In this document: in pieces, positions 1 through 8,169 of the stretch | How the letters are laid out: every line of letters begins with the position of its first letter | Numbering within the stretch: the stretch's first letter is position 1 | Assembly: GCA_903845055.1 (NCBI GenBank) | Contig: CAIMWF010000045.1 | Coordinates: 1 to 47,192, forward strand | Length of the DNA: 47,192 bases | Origin: an uncultured Bacteroidales bacterium | Lineage (GTDB): Bacteria > Bacteroidota > Bacteroidia > Bacteroidales > FEN-979 | Direction of reading: 5' to 3' | Made by a program: the position numbers and the translations under genes | Notes under the pieces: model-generated | Seen by the model: only the letters and a program-made list of their open reading frames with translations | The model's database searches: none | What the model was told of the DNA's origin: nothing

Positions 1-1400
1 TCCTCCGAACCCTGCGCCACCGGGAACCCGGCAACCAGCCTTCCCGTTACCATGACCGTCAATCCCAACCTGCAGGTCGGGGTAACAGTTGCAACGCCGG
101 TAACCACAGTATGTGCAGGAACAATGGTTACTTTTACGGCAACCCCGGCCTTTGGAGGGGCAACACCAGCCTACCAGTGGAAAGTCAATGCAGTCAATGC
201 AAATAATGCAACCAATGCAAACTATGCATACATCCCGTTGAACGGGGATATTGTAACCTGCATGATGACATCCTCCGAAACCTGCATCACCGGGAACCCG
301 GCAACCAGCCTTCCCGTTACCATGACCGTTAACCCCAACCTGCCGGTCGGCGTCACAATCGGAACCCCGGCAACCACGGTTTGTGCCGGGACCACGGTTA
401 CTTTTACGGCAACCCCGGCCTTTGGAGGAACCACCCCTGCATACCAATGGAAAGTCAATGCAACCAATGCAAATAATGCAACCAATGCGAGCTATGCATA
501 CATCCCGCTGAACGGCGATATCATTACCTGCATGATGACCTCCTCCGAATCCTGCACCACCGGCAACCCCGCCACAAGCCTGCCCATTGGCATGACGGTC
601 AACCCAAACCTGCCGGTAGGTGTTTCGGTTTCCACGCCGGTAACTGCGGTGTGCGCAGGGACCATGGTTACCTTTACCGCAACCCCTTCCTTTGGGGGAA
701 CCACACCGGCGTACCAGTGGAAGGTCAATGCAGTCAATGCAAATAATGCAACCAATGCAGTTTATGCATACATACCGGTGAATGGCGATGCTGTAACCAG
801 TGTGATGACCTCCTCCGAAGCCTGCACCACCGGGAACCCTGCCATGAGCATCCCCATTACCATGACCGTTAACCCGAACCTCCCGGTGGGAATTTCGGTC
901 GGGGCTTCCTCCAACCCTTATTGTGCAGGCAGTGCGGTCACTTTTACTGCAACACCGGCTTTTGGAGGAACAACACCGGCATACCAGTGGAAAGTGAATG
1001 CAGTCAATGTAAATAATGCAACCAATGCAAGCTATGGATACAATCCTTTGCCCGGCGACGTTGTTTCCTGCGTGCTGAACTCCTCCGAGTCCTGCACCAC
1101 AGGCAACCCGGCTGTTTCTGCACCCCTCACGATGATTGCAACCCCCGTCCATCCTGCCGGGATCACCATCGCGGCGTCGGCAAATCCATTCTGTCCCGGA
1201 ACGGCGGTGACCTTCACCGCGACTCCCGATCACGGGGGCCCGGGCCCGGCATACCAATGGAAAGTGAATGCAGGCAATGCAAACAATGCAAGTAACGCAA
1301 GTTATGTATACAACCCGGTTGCCGGCGATCTCGTTTCCTGTGAACTGACCTCCAACCTGGCCTGTGTCACCAACAACCCGGTTACCTCAACCGCCATCCT
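1..1400 (+). repeat. Five tandem 270-bp coding repeats
   Basis: Units start near 52, 322, 592, 862 and 1132, preceded by the tail of another unit. The first four are highly alike at the DNA level, including silent positions, which points to recent duplication or gene conversion; the fifth has diverged. Each unit embeds a 9-bp microrepeat of the form AATGCANNY (from about 187, 457, 727, 997, 1267). Confidence 0.9.
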
Positions 1401-2235
1401 GATGACCACCCGCCCTGTGCCCAAGGTGAGTTTCACCCGCTGTTTCGACAGCATCACAACCACCAACGCCAAACCAACCAGGCTAAAGGGCGGCCTGCCG
1501 CCGGGTGGGATTTACAGCGGGCAGGGGGTCGACTCCCTCACGGGATTGTTCAACCCGGCGGTTGCGGGGGCCGGAACCCACCTGGTCACGTATACCTATA
1601 CCAATACCTATGGCTGCACGGCGCAAAGTATGGTTGCGGTGTTAACAATCAACCCGGTTCCCGTAATTTGCGGACAGCCCATTAGCGATCCCCGCGACAA
1701 CCATCAATACGGCACTTTCATCCTTCCCAGCGGGAAATGCTGGATGTCTTCAAATTTGGATTTTGGACTTACAATCTCAGAGCTAACTCCTCAAACCGAC
1801 AACTGTGTGACAGAAAAGTACAGGGATAATTCGTCACTCGTCACCCGTCACTCGTCATTTTACCAGTGGGACGAGCTGATGCAATACGATAATACTGAAT
1901 CCGCCCAGGGCATTTGCCCCCCGGGGTGGCACATCCCCGCTGCGGCCGACTGGGTTGAACTGCTCTCGTTTTACAACGGGCCGGGCCAGGCTGCCGGGCC
2001 GCTGCGGGATATCTTCCTTGCAAACGGGTTCCACTCCTTCCAGGATGGATTCCTTTACCAAAACAACACCTGGACCTTCATCACAGGCATGTATGCAGGT
2101 TCGATGTATTGGACTTCAACAGGATCGGGTACGGACCGCGCCGTGGCGAGGGGGATCAACGAATACAACTACAGCATTTCGCTGTATCATTCATCAAGGG
2201 CGAATGCCTTTACGGTGAGGTGTGTGAAGGATTAA
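1..2235 (+). CDS. Repeat-rich surface protein with C-terminal FISUMP domain (5' end outside window)
   Basis: The frame is open from base 1 and the first 17 codons already match the repeat, so the gene begins upstream and the ATG at 52 is internal. The visible 744 residues contain about five Ig/PKD-like repeats of about 90 residues (270 bp spacing: 52, 322, 592, 862, about 1132). Each has a VCAG..VTFTATP start, AYQWKVNA core, an Asn-Ala-rich stretch and a Cys-containing end. Residues from about 560 match the FISUMP domain (fibrobacter paralogous domain, TIGR02145): CWMSSNLDFG, GICPPGWHIP, YWTSTG and a terminal VRCVKD. Such proteins are exported surface or adhesion proteins in Bacteroidota. No type IX sorting tail is visible at the C terminus. 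The partner or ligand cannot be read from sequence. The segment at 1829-1860 is derived from an intergenic-type repeat (see findings). Confidence 0.85.
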   Translation, partial: SSEPCATGNPATSLPVTMTVNPNLQVGVTVATPVTTVCAGTMVTFTATPAFGGATPAYQWKVNAVNANNATNANYAYIPLNGDIVTCMMTSSETCITGNPATSLPVTMTVNPNLPVGVTIGTPATTVCAGTTVTFTATPAFGGTTPAYQWKVNATNANNATNASYAYIPLNGDIITCMMTSSESCTTGNPATSLPIGMTVNPNLPVGVSVSTPVTAVCAGTMVTFTATPSFGGTTPAYQWKVNAVNANNATNAVYAYIPVNGDAVTSVMTSSEACTTGNPAMSIPITMTVNPNLPVGISVGASSNPYCAGSAVTFTATPAFGGTTPAYQWKVNAVNVNNATNASYGYNPLPGDVVSCVLNSSESCTTGNPAVSAPLTMIATPVHPAGITIAASANPFCPGTAVTFTATPDHGGPGPAYQWKVNAGNANNASNASYVYNPVAGDLVSCELTSNLACVTNNPVTSTAILMTTRPVPKVSFTRCFDSITTTNAKPTRLKGGLPPGGIYSGQGVDSLTGLFNPAVAGAGTHLVTYTYTNTYGCTAQSMVAVLTINPVPVICGQPISDPRDNHQYGTFILPSGKCWMSSNLDFGLTISELTPQTDNCVTEKYRDNSSLVTRHSSFYQWDELMQYDNTESAQGICPPGWHIPAAADWVELLSFYNGPGQAAGPLRDIFLANGFHSFQDGFLYQNNTWTFITGMYAGSMYWTSTGSGTDRAVARGINEYNYSISLYHSSRANAFTVRCVKD
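1829..1860. repeat. 9-bp GTCACTCGT-type tandem repeat inside a coding domain
   Basis: Four imperfect copies of a 9-base unit (GTCACTCGT / GTCACCCGT) lie in frame in the FISUMP gene and encode the segment around SSLVTRHSSF. The reverse complement of the same unit (GACRAGTGA) occurs in gaps at 12892-12920 and 13791-13830. Confidence 0.75.
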
Positions 2236-2240
2236 CGCAA

Positions 2241-2265
2241 AATTCAAAACTCAAAACTCAAAACT
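2241..2265. repeat. CAAAACT-type short tandem repeat
   Basis: Copies of TTCAAAACTC / CAAAACT sit in the gap between the convergent FISUMP and MFS genes. Close relatives occur at 6920-6941 (before the PfkB kinase start) and at 18641-18660 (in the 3' end of tetR). Confidence 0.7.
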
Positions 2266-2280
2266 GACTTTTTGCAAGGG

Positions 2281-2304
2281 GAGGGAAATCACTTGATTTC
2301 CCTC
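2281..2304. terminator. Perfect 11-bp palindrome at convergent gene ends
   Basis: GAGGGAAATCA and TGATTTCCCTC flank a 2-base loop, and the MFS stop codon lies inside. The position between convergent genes suggests a two-way terminator hairpin, but there is no good T run on either side and a 2-base loop is tight, so it could also be a protein-binding palindrome. Confidence 0.4.
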
Positions 2305-3551
2305 AGGTTCAGTTTCCTCAGTTTCGGTGCGAATCTTGCCGTGAACCCGACGATTCCGAGGGTCATGATCCCGCCGAAGATCACCGAGGGGATGAGCCCG
2401 ATCAGCCTGGCGGCGAGTCCCGACTCAAAGGAACCGATCTCGTTCGACGAACCGATGAAGATCGCATTGACCGACGCCACCCGCCCGCGCATCTCGTTGG
2501 GGGTGATCAGTTGCATGGCAGTAGCCCGGATGATCACGCTGATGTTGTCGAACATTCCGCTGAACATGAGGAGTACCAGCGAAAGATAAAAATTGTGCGA
2601 GAGGGCAAAAAGGATGATGCTCAGTCCGAACCCAGCCACCCCGATCATCATGTTGCGTCCGGCATGAACCATGGGCGGACGGTAGGCCAGCACCACCGAC
2701 ATCATCACGGCCCCCACCATGGGAGCTGCCCGCAGGAAGCCAAGCCCCTGGGGCCCAACCTTCAGCACCTCCGCGGCAAAGATGGGCAGCATGGCCACGG
2801 CTCCGCCAAAAAGAACCGCAAACATGTCGAGCGACATGGCTCCCAGCAGAATCTGGTTGTGATATACGAATTTTAGCCCGGTAGCGAGCCGGTTGACCAG
2901 CGTCTCTCCTTCAATCCTCGGTGGAGCCGGGTGGTTTTTCACGAGACTGAGCAGGATGAGGGCCACTGCCAGAAATAACAGGACGCCCAGGTAGGCAACA
3001 CGGACGCCGAAGAAGCCGTACACCAGTCCCCCGATGGCCGGCCCGGTAATCGCTGCAAGCTGCCATACGGTGCTGCTCCATGTCGAGGAGTTGGTGTAAA
3101 GTTCACGGGGCACAATCTGCGACATCAACGCGACGATCGAAGGGTAAAGGAATGCCCGTGAAACACCCGAAACAGCCACCACCAGGTAAATTGGCAGCAC
3201 CCCGAGGGCCGCGATGATTCCCAGTTTGGGGACCGTGAAGAGAAACAGGGCAAAAGTACCGACCAGGAAGAGCAGGGTGAACCATACGATGATGGTTTTC
3301 CGGTTGTAGCGGTCGGCGGCGTGGCCGGCAAAAAGGGCCACTGCAATATTGGGCAGGGCCTCGGCCAGCCCGATAAGCCCGAGGGCCAGCGGATCTTTGG
3401 TAAGCTCGTACATTTGCCAACCCACGATGATGCTTTGCATCTGGAAGGCGATTGTCGTGAAAAACCGGAAAGTCAGGAACAACCTGAAATCGGCTATCTT
3501 CAGGACAGCGTAGGCATCGTGTTTGTAAGGCTGTGTATCGGGTGTTGACAT
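2289..3551 (-). CDS. MFS transporter, MFS_3/EntS-like exporter
   Basis: A 420-residue polytopic membrane protein with about 12 hydrophobic segments. The N-terminal FRLFLTFRFFTTIAFQMQ and the GHAADRYNRK loop between the second and third segments fit the MFS_3 (transmembrane secretion effector / EntS) group, which pumps small molecules such as siderophores or drugs out of the cell by proton antiport. The substrate cannot be told from sequence. It lies 65 bases downstream of fusA2 on the same strand, but a strong terminator (3569-3597) stands between them, so expression needs read-through or a promoter inside fusA2. ATG at 3551 opens the first conserved cytoplasmic segment directly. Confidence 0.85.
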   Translation of the reverse strand: MSTPDTQPYKHDAYAVLKIADFRLFLTFRFFTTIAFQMQSIIVGWQMYELTKDPLALGLIGLAEALPNIAVALFAGHAADRYNRKTIIVWFTLLFLVGTFALFLFTVPKLGIIAALGVLPIYLVVAVSGVSRAFLYPSIVALMSQIVPRELYTNSSTWSSTVWQLAAITGPAIGGLVYGFFGVRVAYLGVLLFLAVALILLSLVKNHPAPPRIEGETLVNRLATGLKFVYHNQILLGAMSLDMFAVLFGGAVAMLPIFAAEVLKVGPQGLGFLRAAPMVGAVMMSVVLAYRPPMVHAGRNMMIGVAGFGLSIILFALSHNFYLSLVLLMFSGMFDNISVIIRATAMQLITPNEMRGRVASVNAIFIGSSNEIGSFESGLAARLIGLIPSVIFGGIMTLGIVGFTARFAPKLRKLNLREIK

Positions 3552-3568
3552 TTCAAATGGCTGTATTC

Positions 3569-3597
3569 AAAAAAACCCGGCCAAGTGACCGGGTTTT
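3569..3597 (-). terminator. Rho-independent terminator after fusA2
   Basis: On the minus strand AAAACCCGG, an 8-base loop and CCGGGTTTT pair perfectly and run into seven T residues. It starts about 20 bases after the fusA2 stop and ends about 18 bases before the MFS start codon. Confidence 0.8.
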
Positions 3598-3616
3598 CAG
3601 GGAATTTAAAAAGTGG

Positions 3617-5752
3617 TTATTCTTCTTCCTTTTCCTGGTCTTCGTATGCCTTGAGCAACTTATCCTGGATATCGGCAGGGACCTGCGAATATTCGGCAAA
3701 TTTCATGTTGTAGGTAGCGCGTCCGCTGGTAATCGAGCTGAGGGCCGTGGAATAGCGATTCAACTCGGCCAGGGGAACCTTTGCAAGGATCTTCTGGTAA
3801 TTTCCTTCGCTGTCCATACCCATGATGACAGCACGGCGACCCTGAAGATCGGTCATGACTTCCCCCATTTTATCTTCAGGAACAATCACCTCCACGTCGT
3901 AGATCGGTTCAAGGATCTTGGGGCCTGCATTTTTGAAGGCCTCGCGGAAAGCATTCCGGCCGGCCAGTTTGAAGGAGATTTCATTGGAGTCGACCGGGTG
4001 CATCTTACCGTCGTACACGTTGAAAACGATATCGCGGGCATAGGAGCCGGTAAGCGGGCCCTCTTCCATTTTTTCCATGACTCCCTTGAGGATGGCGGGC
4101 ATGAAACGTGCGTCGATGGCGCCTCCCACGATACAATTGTTCATCTGCAGTTTGCCTCCCCATTCCAGGTCGATCACATCGCGGCCGCGGATGGGAAATT
4201 CGGACTGTTCGGTCATCCCTTCACGGAATGGCTGGATCATCATGTGCACCTCGCCGAACTGGCCCGAACCACCCGACTGTTTTTTGTGACGGTAGGTTGA
4301 TTTGGCCGATTTGGTAATGGTTTCGCGGTAAGGAATGCGGGGAGCATAGAATTCCATGGGAATTTTCTCAATGTTCTCAACATGCCATTTGGCCAGATTC
4401 AGGTGCAGTTCTCCCTGTCCCTGGAGGATCATTTGTTTCAGTTCGCGGGAATAGCCCATCACGAGGGTCGGGTCCATCTTGGCAAGTTCGTTCAGGCTGC
4501 TGTTGATCTTTTCGTCGTCGGCCGTGTTCTTTGCCTTGACCGCGGTCCTGAACTTGGGATCGGGGAAGATGGTCGGTACGATCACATCATCAGGGTTTTT
4601 AAGCGAATTCAGGGTATTTCCGGTAAATGAATTTTTCAGTTTGATGGTAGCGCCGATATCGCCTGCTACCATCTTTTCAACCTTCTCACGGTTTTTCCCG
4701 TTGATGACGAACAACTGTGAAAGGCGTTCCTTCGACTGCCTGACCGGGTTCACCATATCCATGGCTTCGCTGATCTCACCTGCATAGACCTTGAAATAGG
4801 AAATTTCGCCCAGGTGTTGCTCGATGGAGGTTTTGAAGATGAAGGCCGAGGCAGGATCAGAGGTTTTACAGGTTAGCACCTTTCCCTCTGTCGTCTGGAT
4901 ACCGGGCATTTCATTCGGGGCAGGAACGCTGCCTGCGATAAATTCAAGGAGACGGCCGATGCCAATATCCTGTTTTGCGCAGGTGCACAAAACCGGGAAA
5001 ATGGTCCTGTTGATCAGACCCGTTTTCAGTGCCTGGTGCATCTGCTGTTCGGTCAGGGTTCCTTTTTCAAAATAGACCTCCATCAAGGATTCATCCTTGG
5101 AGGCAAGTTCTTCCACCAGGGTTGCATACATTTCGTCGGCTTTGTCTTTTTCCCCTGCAGGAATGTCTGAAATTTCGGCTTTTCCGCCCCCCGAAGGGAA
5201 TTTGACCTGTTTCATCATCAGGAGGTCGATCACGGTATTGAACCCCGAACCTGCATTTACCGGGTATTGCATGAGGGTCACGTTCTTCCCGAAGTTGGCC
5301 TTCATCTGGCGAAGGGTTTCGTCGAAGTTGGCGTTTTCCTGGTCAAGGTGGTTCATGGCAAATATGACCGGTGTATTGGCACGGGTGGCATAACGCCAGG
5401 TGATTTCCGTTCCGACCTCTACACCGTTCTGACCATTGACAACCATTACGGCGGTGTCGGCTACCCGGAGGGCAGAAATCACCTCTCCGCAGAAATCGTC
5501 GAAACCAGGCGTATCAATGAGGTTGATCTTCTTGTTGTCATAAAGTGTATACAAAACCGTTGCAGAAACAGAGTTCTGGCGCTCTAATTCAATGGGACGA
5601 TAATCGGAAACCGTGTTCCTGTCCTCCACCGATCCGCGGCGACTGATAACGCCTCCTTCAAACAGCATGGCTTCGGCGATGGTTGTTTTACCTGATTTTG
5701 CACCCCCGATGAGGGCGATGTTTCGGATTTCATTGGTTTGGTATACCTTCAT
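3617..5752 (-). CDS. fusA2: Elongation factor G-like protein EF-G2
   Basis: A 711-residue translational GTPase with the full EF-G domain set (GTPase, domains II-V) and an acidic C-terminal tail. The N terminus MKVYQTNEIRNIAL is typical of the Bacteroidales EF-G2 family. The P loop GGAKSGKT (16-23) is intact, but the G3 motif is DTPGFDDF (80-87) with Phe84 where EF-G has the catalytic His, the switch I RGITI motif is absent and the G4 motif is NHLD (134-137) rather than NKxD. As established knowledge, Bacteroides thetaiotaomicron EF-G2 supports translocation without GTP hydrolysis during carbon starvation; the same role here is inference. Canonical fusA is at 14101. A promoter and a terminator bracket it as a single-gene unit. 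Confidence 0.9.
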   Translation of the reverse strand: MKVYQTNEIRNIALIGGAKSGKTTIAEAMLFEGGVISRRGSVEDRNTVSDYRPIELERQNSVSATVLYTLYDNKKINLIDTPGFDDFCGEVISALRVADTAVMVVNGQNGVEVGTEITWRYATRANTPVIFAMNHLDQENANFDETLRQMKANFGKNVTLMQYPVNAGSGFNTVIDLLMMKQVKFPSGGGKAEISDIPAGEKDKADEMYATLVEELASKDESLMEVYFEKGTLTEQQMHQALKTGLINRTIFPVLCTCAKQDIGIGRLLEFIAGSVPAPNEMPGIQTTEGKVLTCKTSDPASAFIFKTSIEQHLGEISYFKVYAGEISEAMDMVNPVRQSKERLSQLFVINGKNREKVEKMVAGDIGATIKLKNSFTGNTLNSLKNPDDVIVPTIFPDPKFRTAVKAKNTADDEKINSSLNELAKMDPTLVMGYSRELKQMILQGQGELHLNLAKWHVENIEKIPMEFYAPRIPYRETITKSAKSTYRHKKQSGGSGQFGEVHMMIQPFREGMTEQSEFPIRGRDVIDLEWGGKLQMNNCIVGGAIDARFMPAILKGVMEKMEEGPLTGSYARDIVFNVYDGKMHPVDSNEISFKLAGRNAFREAFKNAGPKILEPIYDVEVIVPEDKMGEVMTDLQGRRAVIMGMDSEGNYQKILAKVPLAELNRYSTALSSITSGRATYNMKFAEYSQVPADIQDKLLKAYEDQEKEEE

Positions 5753-5807
5753 GGCAGTTATAAAATTATATAAGTGACTGATAACTATTATCTTCGTGAG
5801 AGGGCGA

Positions 5808-5838
5808 CAAAATTAGAAATTTTTCTGCAATTAACCAA
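5808..5838 (-). promoter_or_regulatory. Bacteroidota-type promoter of fusA2
   Basis: On the minus strand TTG (5836-5838) is followed after 20 bases by TAATTTTG (5808-5815), a full match to the -7 consensus TAnnTTTG. Predicted start near 5801 gives a leader of about 50 bases. Confidence 0.65.
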
Positions 5839-5849
5839 GTCCCCGACGC

Positions 5850-5881
5850 AATTAGGAATTGCGAATTACGAATTAAGAATC
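5850..5881. repeat. AATTGCGAATTACG-type short repeat
   Basis: Imperfect copies of a 9-10 base AATTrCGAATT unit lie between fusA2 and the PfkB kinase. A related GATTTACGATTTACGAAT run is at 12871-12898. Confidence 0.6.
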
Positions 5882-5920
5882 AATCTATTATAGGGGATGG
5901 GGAGCGGCTGATGGCTGTTG

Positions 5921-6910
5921 TCAGACTGGCTCCACACGGGTGCGGACATGCTCCCACCGTTCGGCCGGCATTTTCGATCCCATGAATTCAATGACATTGC
6001 CGGCCAGTAAGGCGCCGAGCATTCCGCAGCGGGTCAGCGGGAGGTCGTTGGAATGCCCGTAAAGGAACCCTGATGCATAAAGATCGCCGGCACCGGTGGT
6101 GTCGATGGGATTGACCTCGATGATCCCGATGTCATAACGGTCGTTACCCGACTTGATCATGGAGCCGCTGCTCCCCGTTTTAACGACTGCTATTTTCACC
6201 AGTTTGCTAATGGCATCAAGAGCATCCCCAGGCTCAAGCCCGGTGAGCGCCCTTGCCTCGTCTTCGTTGGCAAAAACGATATCCACGTATTCGGTGATGA
6301 TCGAAAGCAGGAAATCGCGGTTGGCCTCCACCACGTTGTAGCTGGCCATGTCGAGGGAGACCGTCAGCCCGTGTTCCCTGGCCATTTTGACCGCCAGCCT
6401 GATCAATTCATGGTTCTGCACCAGGTAACCTTCAATATGCAGGTAAGAATATCCCTGGAAGATACTGGTTTGCGGATCGCGGGGTTGCAGATTTTCGGCT
6501 GAAAGCTCGAGCGCCGCACCCAGGAACGTGGCAAAAGTGCGCTCCGAATCGGGGGAAACAAGGGCCACTGCCCTGCCCGTCTCCTGGCTGCTGTGGATCA
6601 TGTGGGGGTCAACCCCTGCCTGGATCAGGTCACGTACAAAAAAACCGCCGAGTTCGTCCTCCCCGATCACCCCGATATAACCGGTTTTCGCACCAAGCAT
6701 CGCGAGGCCATGAATGGTATTGGCAGCCGAACCTCCCGCCGACAGGCTTTTCCTGTAACCCGACATCGCCGAGAGTACCTGGTTGCTCCGTTCTTTATCA
6801 ACCAGTTGCATGCTCCCCTTGGGAAGTTCAAGCATTTCAAGGATCGTGTCGCTTTCAAGCGGGATCATGATGTCAACCAGGGCATTACCGATGCCAAGAA
6901 TTTTTTTCAT
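5921..6910 (-). CDS. PfkB-family kinase, adenosine kinase-like
   Basis: A 329-residue ribokinase/PfkB-fold kinase. N-terminal GIGNALVDI, the SAGGSAANTI substrate-binding segment, GVIGEDELGGFF and C-terminal DTTGAGD (catalytic Asp and anion hole) are all present. The family phosphorylates sugars or nucleosides with ATP in the cytoplasm; the overall pattern, including the GGSAAN element, is closest to adenosine kinase-like proteins common in Bacteroidota, but the substrate is not certain. The start is placed at ATG 6910 (MKKILGIG), not at an upstream TTG that would translate repeat DNA. It is monocistronic as far as can be seen. Confidence 0.85.
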   Translation of the reverse strand: MKKILGIGNALVDIMIPLESDTILEMLELPKGSMQLVDKERSNQVLSAMSGYRKSLSAGGSAANTIHGLAMLGAKTGYIGVIGEDELGGFFVRDLIQAGVDPHMIHSSQETGRAVALVSPDSERTFATFLGAALELSAENLQPRDPQTSIFQGYSYLHIEGYLVQNHELIRLAVKMAREHGLTVSLDMASYNVVEANRDFLLSIITEYVDIVFANEDEARALTGLEPGDALDAISKLVKIAVVKTGSSGSMIKSGNDRYDIGIIEVNPIDTTGAGDLYASGFLYGHSNDLPLTRCGMLGALLAGNVIEFMGSKMPAERWEHVRTRVEPV

Positions 6911-7215
6911 ACCTCTATTTTCAAAGTTCAAAACTCAAAACGGAAGAACAGGCCTCTTCCATAAAAACGGCGTAAAGCTACGATTATAATTTCAAATGGG
7001 AAGTGGATTTTGGGGATTCCGGGAGGGAAGGATGATAGGGTGTGGAGGGAATAAGGCGAAATGGCGAAATGGCGAAATTTATAAGATCGAACCCGGGTGA
7101 AAGTGTTAAAAGGTGAAAGGGGGATGGGTAAAAGGGAGGAGGGCCGTTTATTTTTTTGGGTGTGTGTAATAAGTTGCCGGGTTTTTCGTATTTATTTAGA
7201 CCAAATATATTTTTT
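6911..7215. other. Divergent intergenic region with short tandem repeats
   Basis: This 305-base gap between the divergent PfkB kinase and msrBA holds a CAAAACT repeat (6920-6941), a purine-rich stretch (6996-7050), a GGCGAAAT repeat (7055-7080) and AT-rich DNA before msrBA. I found no full TAnnTTTG promoter for either gene and no convincing ORF. Confidence 0.6.
7055..7080. repeat. ATGGCGAAA 9-bp tandem repeat
   Basis: Three copies of GGCGAAAT(G). The same unit recurs at 16553-16604 and 20670-20699. Confidence 0.7.
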
Positions 7216-8169
7216 ATGTTTGCCAGATATAGTATTTTTATCCTCCTGTTTTCGCTGTTGGCGATGACGGGATGCACCCAGAGCCGAAATCAAACAGAAC
7301 AACTTACCACGAAAAATATGAAATTCAAACAACTTACCCCTGAAGAAGAGCAGGTTATCGTTCACAAGGGAACCGAAGCCCCTTATACGGGAAAATATGA
7401 AAAATTCAGCGGAAACGGAACCTATGTCTGTAAAAGGTGCGGAACCCCGCTGTACCGTTCTACCGATAAATTTGATGCGCATTGCGGCTGGCCCGCCTTT
7501 GATGATGAAATTCCGGGTGCCGTGAAGCGGATTCCCGATGCCGACGGCATGCGTACCGAAATTGAATGTGCCCATTGCGGGGCCCACCTGGGGCACGTGT
7601 TCGAAGGAGAAGGATTTACCCCGAAGAATGAAAGGCATTGTGTCAATTCCATATCCCTCGATTTCGTGGAAGCTGCAAGTGAATCGCACAGGGATACGGC
7701 CATATTTGCCGGAGGCTGTTTCTGGGGTGTTGAATATTACATGAAGAAAATCAAGGGGGTCATCTCCACGCAGGTCGGATACACGGGAGGCAAAACCGAT
7801 AATCCCACCTACAAGCAGGTCTGTACAGGTACTACCGGCCATTACGAGGCGATCGAGGTTGTTTTCGACCCTGCCCAGACGACCTACGAAGCGGTAGCCC
7901 GGATGTTTTTCGAAACCCATGATCCAACCCAGTGGAACCACCAGGGTCCCGACTGGGGGGAACAGTACCGTTCGGCCGTGTTTTACCGGACTCCCGCGCA
8001 AAAGGCAACGACCGAGAAACTGATCAGCCTTCTAAAGGAAAAGGGGTTCAAGGTGGTTACTGAAGTACTGCCTGCAAAGACCTTCTGGAAGGCGGAAGAT
8101 TACCACCAGGACTATTATGAGCACAAGGGTGAAGCACCCTACTGCCACGGTTACGAGAAGCGCTTCTAA
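7216..8169 (+). CDS. msrBA: Methionine sulfoxide reductase MsrB-MsrA fusion lipoprotein
   Basis: A 317-residue fusion that reduces both epimers of methionine sulfoxide. The N terminus has a hydrophobic signal ending in AMTGC, a lipobox, so the enzyme should be anchored in the envelope. The MsrB domain (about 35-160) shows the two zinc CxxC pairs (CKRCG, CAHCG) and the RHCVNS catalytic Cys. The MsrA domain (about 165-317) begins with the GGCFWGVE catalytic motif. ATG 7216 is chosen because it starts the signal peptide; the open frame upstream begins with a TTG in AT-rich DNA. The internal Met at 7318 could give a cytoplasmic form if used. It converges on kdpE and the two stop codons overlap by 2 bases. 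Confidence 0.9.
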   Translation: MFARYSIFILLFSLLAMTGCTQSRNQTEQLTTKNMKFKQLTPEEEQVIVHKGTEAPYTGKYEKFSGNGTYVCKRCGTPLYRSTDKFDAHCGWPAFDDEIPGAVKRIPDADGMRTEIECAHCGAHLGHVFEGEGFTPKNERHCVNSISLDFVEAASESHRDTAIFAGGCFWGVEYYMKKIKGVISTQVGYTGGKTDNPTYKQVCTGTTGHYEAIEVVFDPAQTTYEAVARMFFETHDPTQWNHQGPDWGEQYRSAVFYRTPAQKATTEKLISLLKEKGFKVVTEVLPAKTFWKAEDYHQDYYEHKGEAPYCHGYEKRF

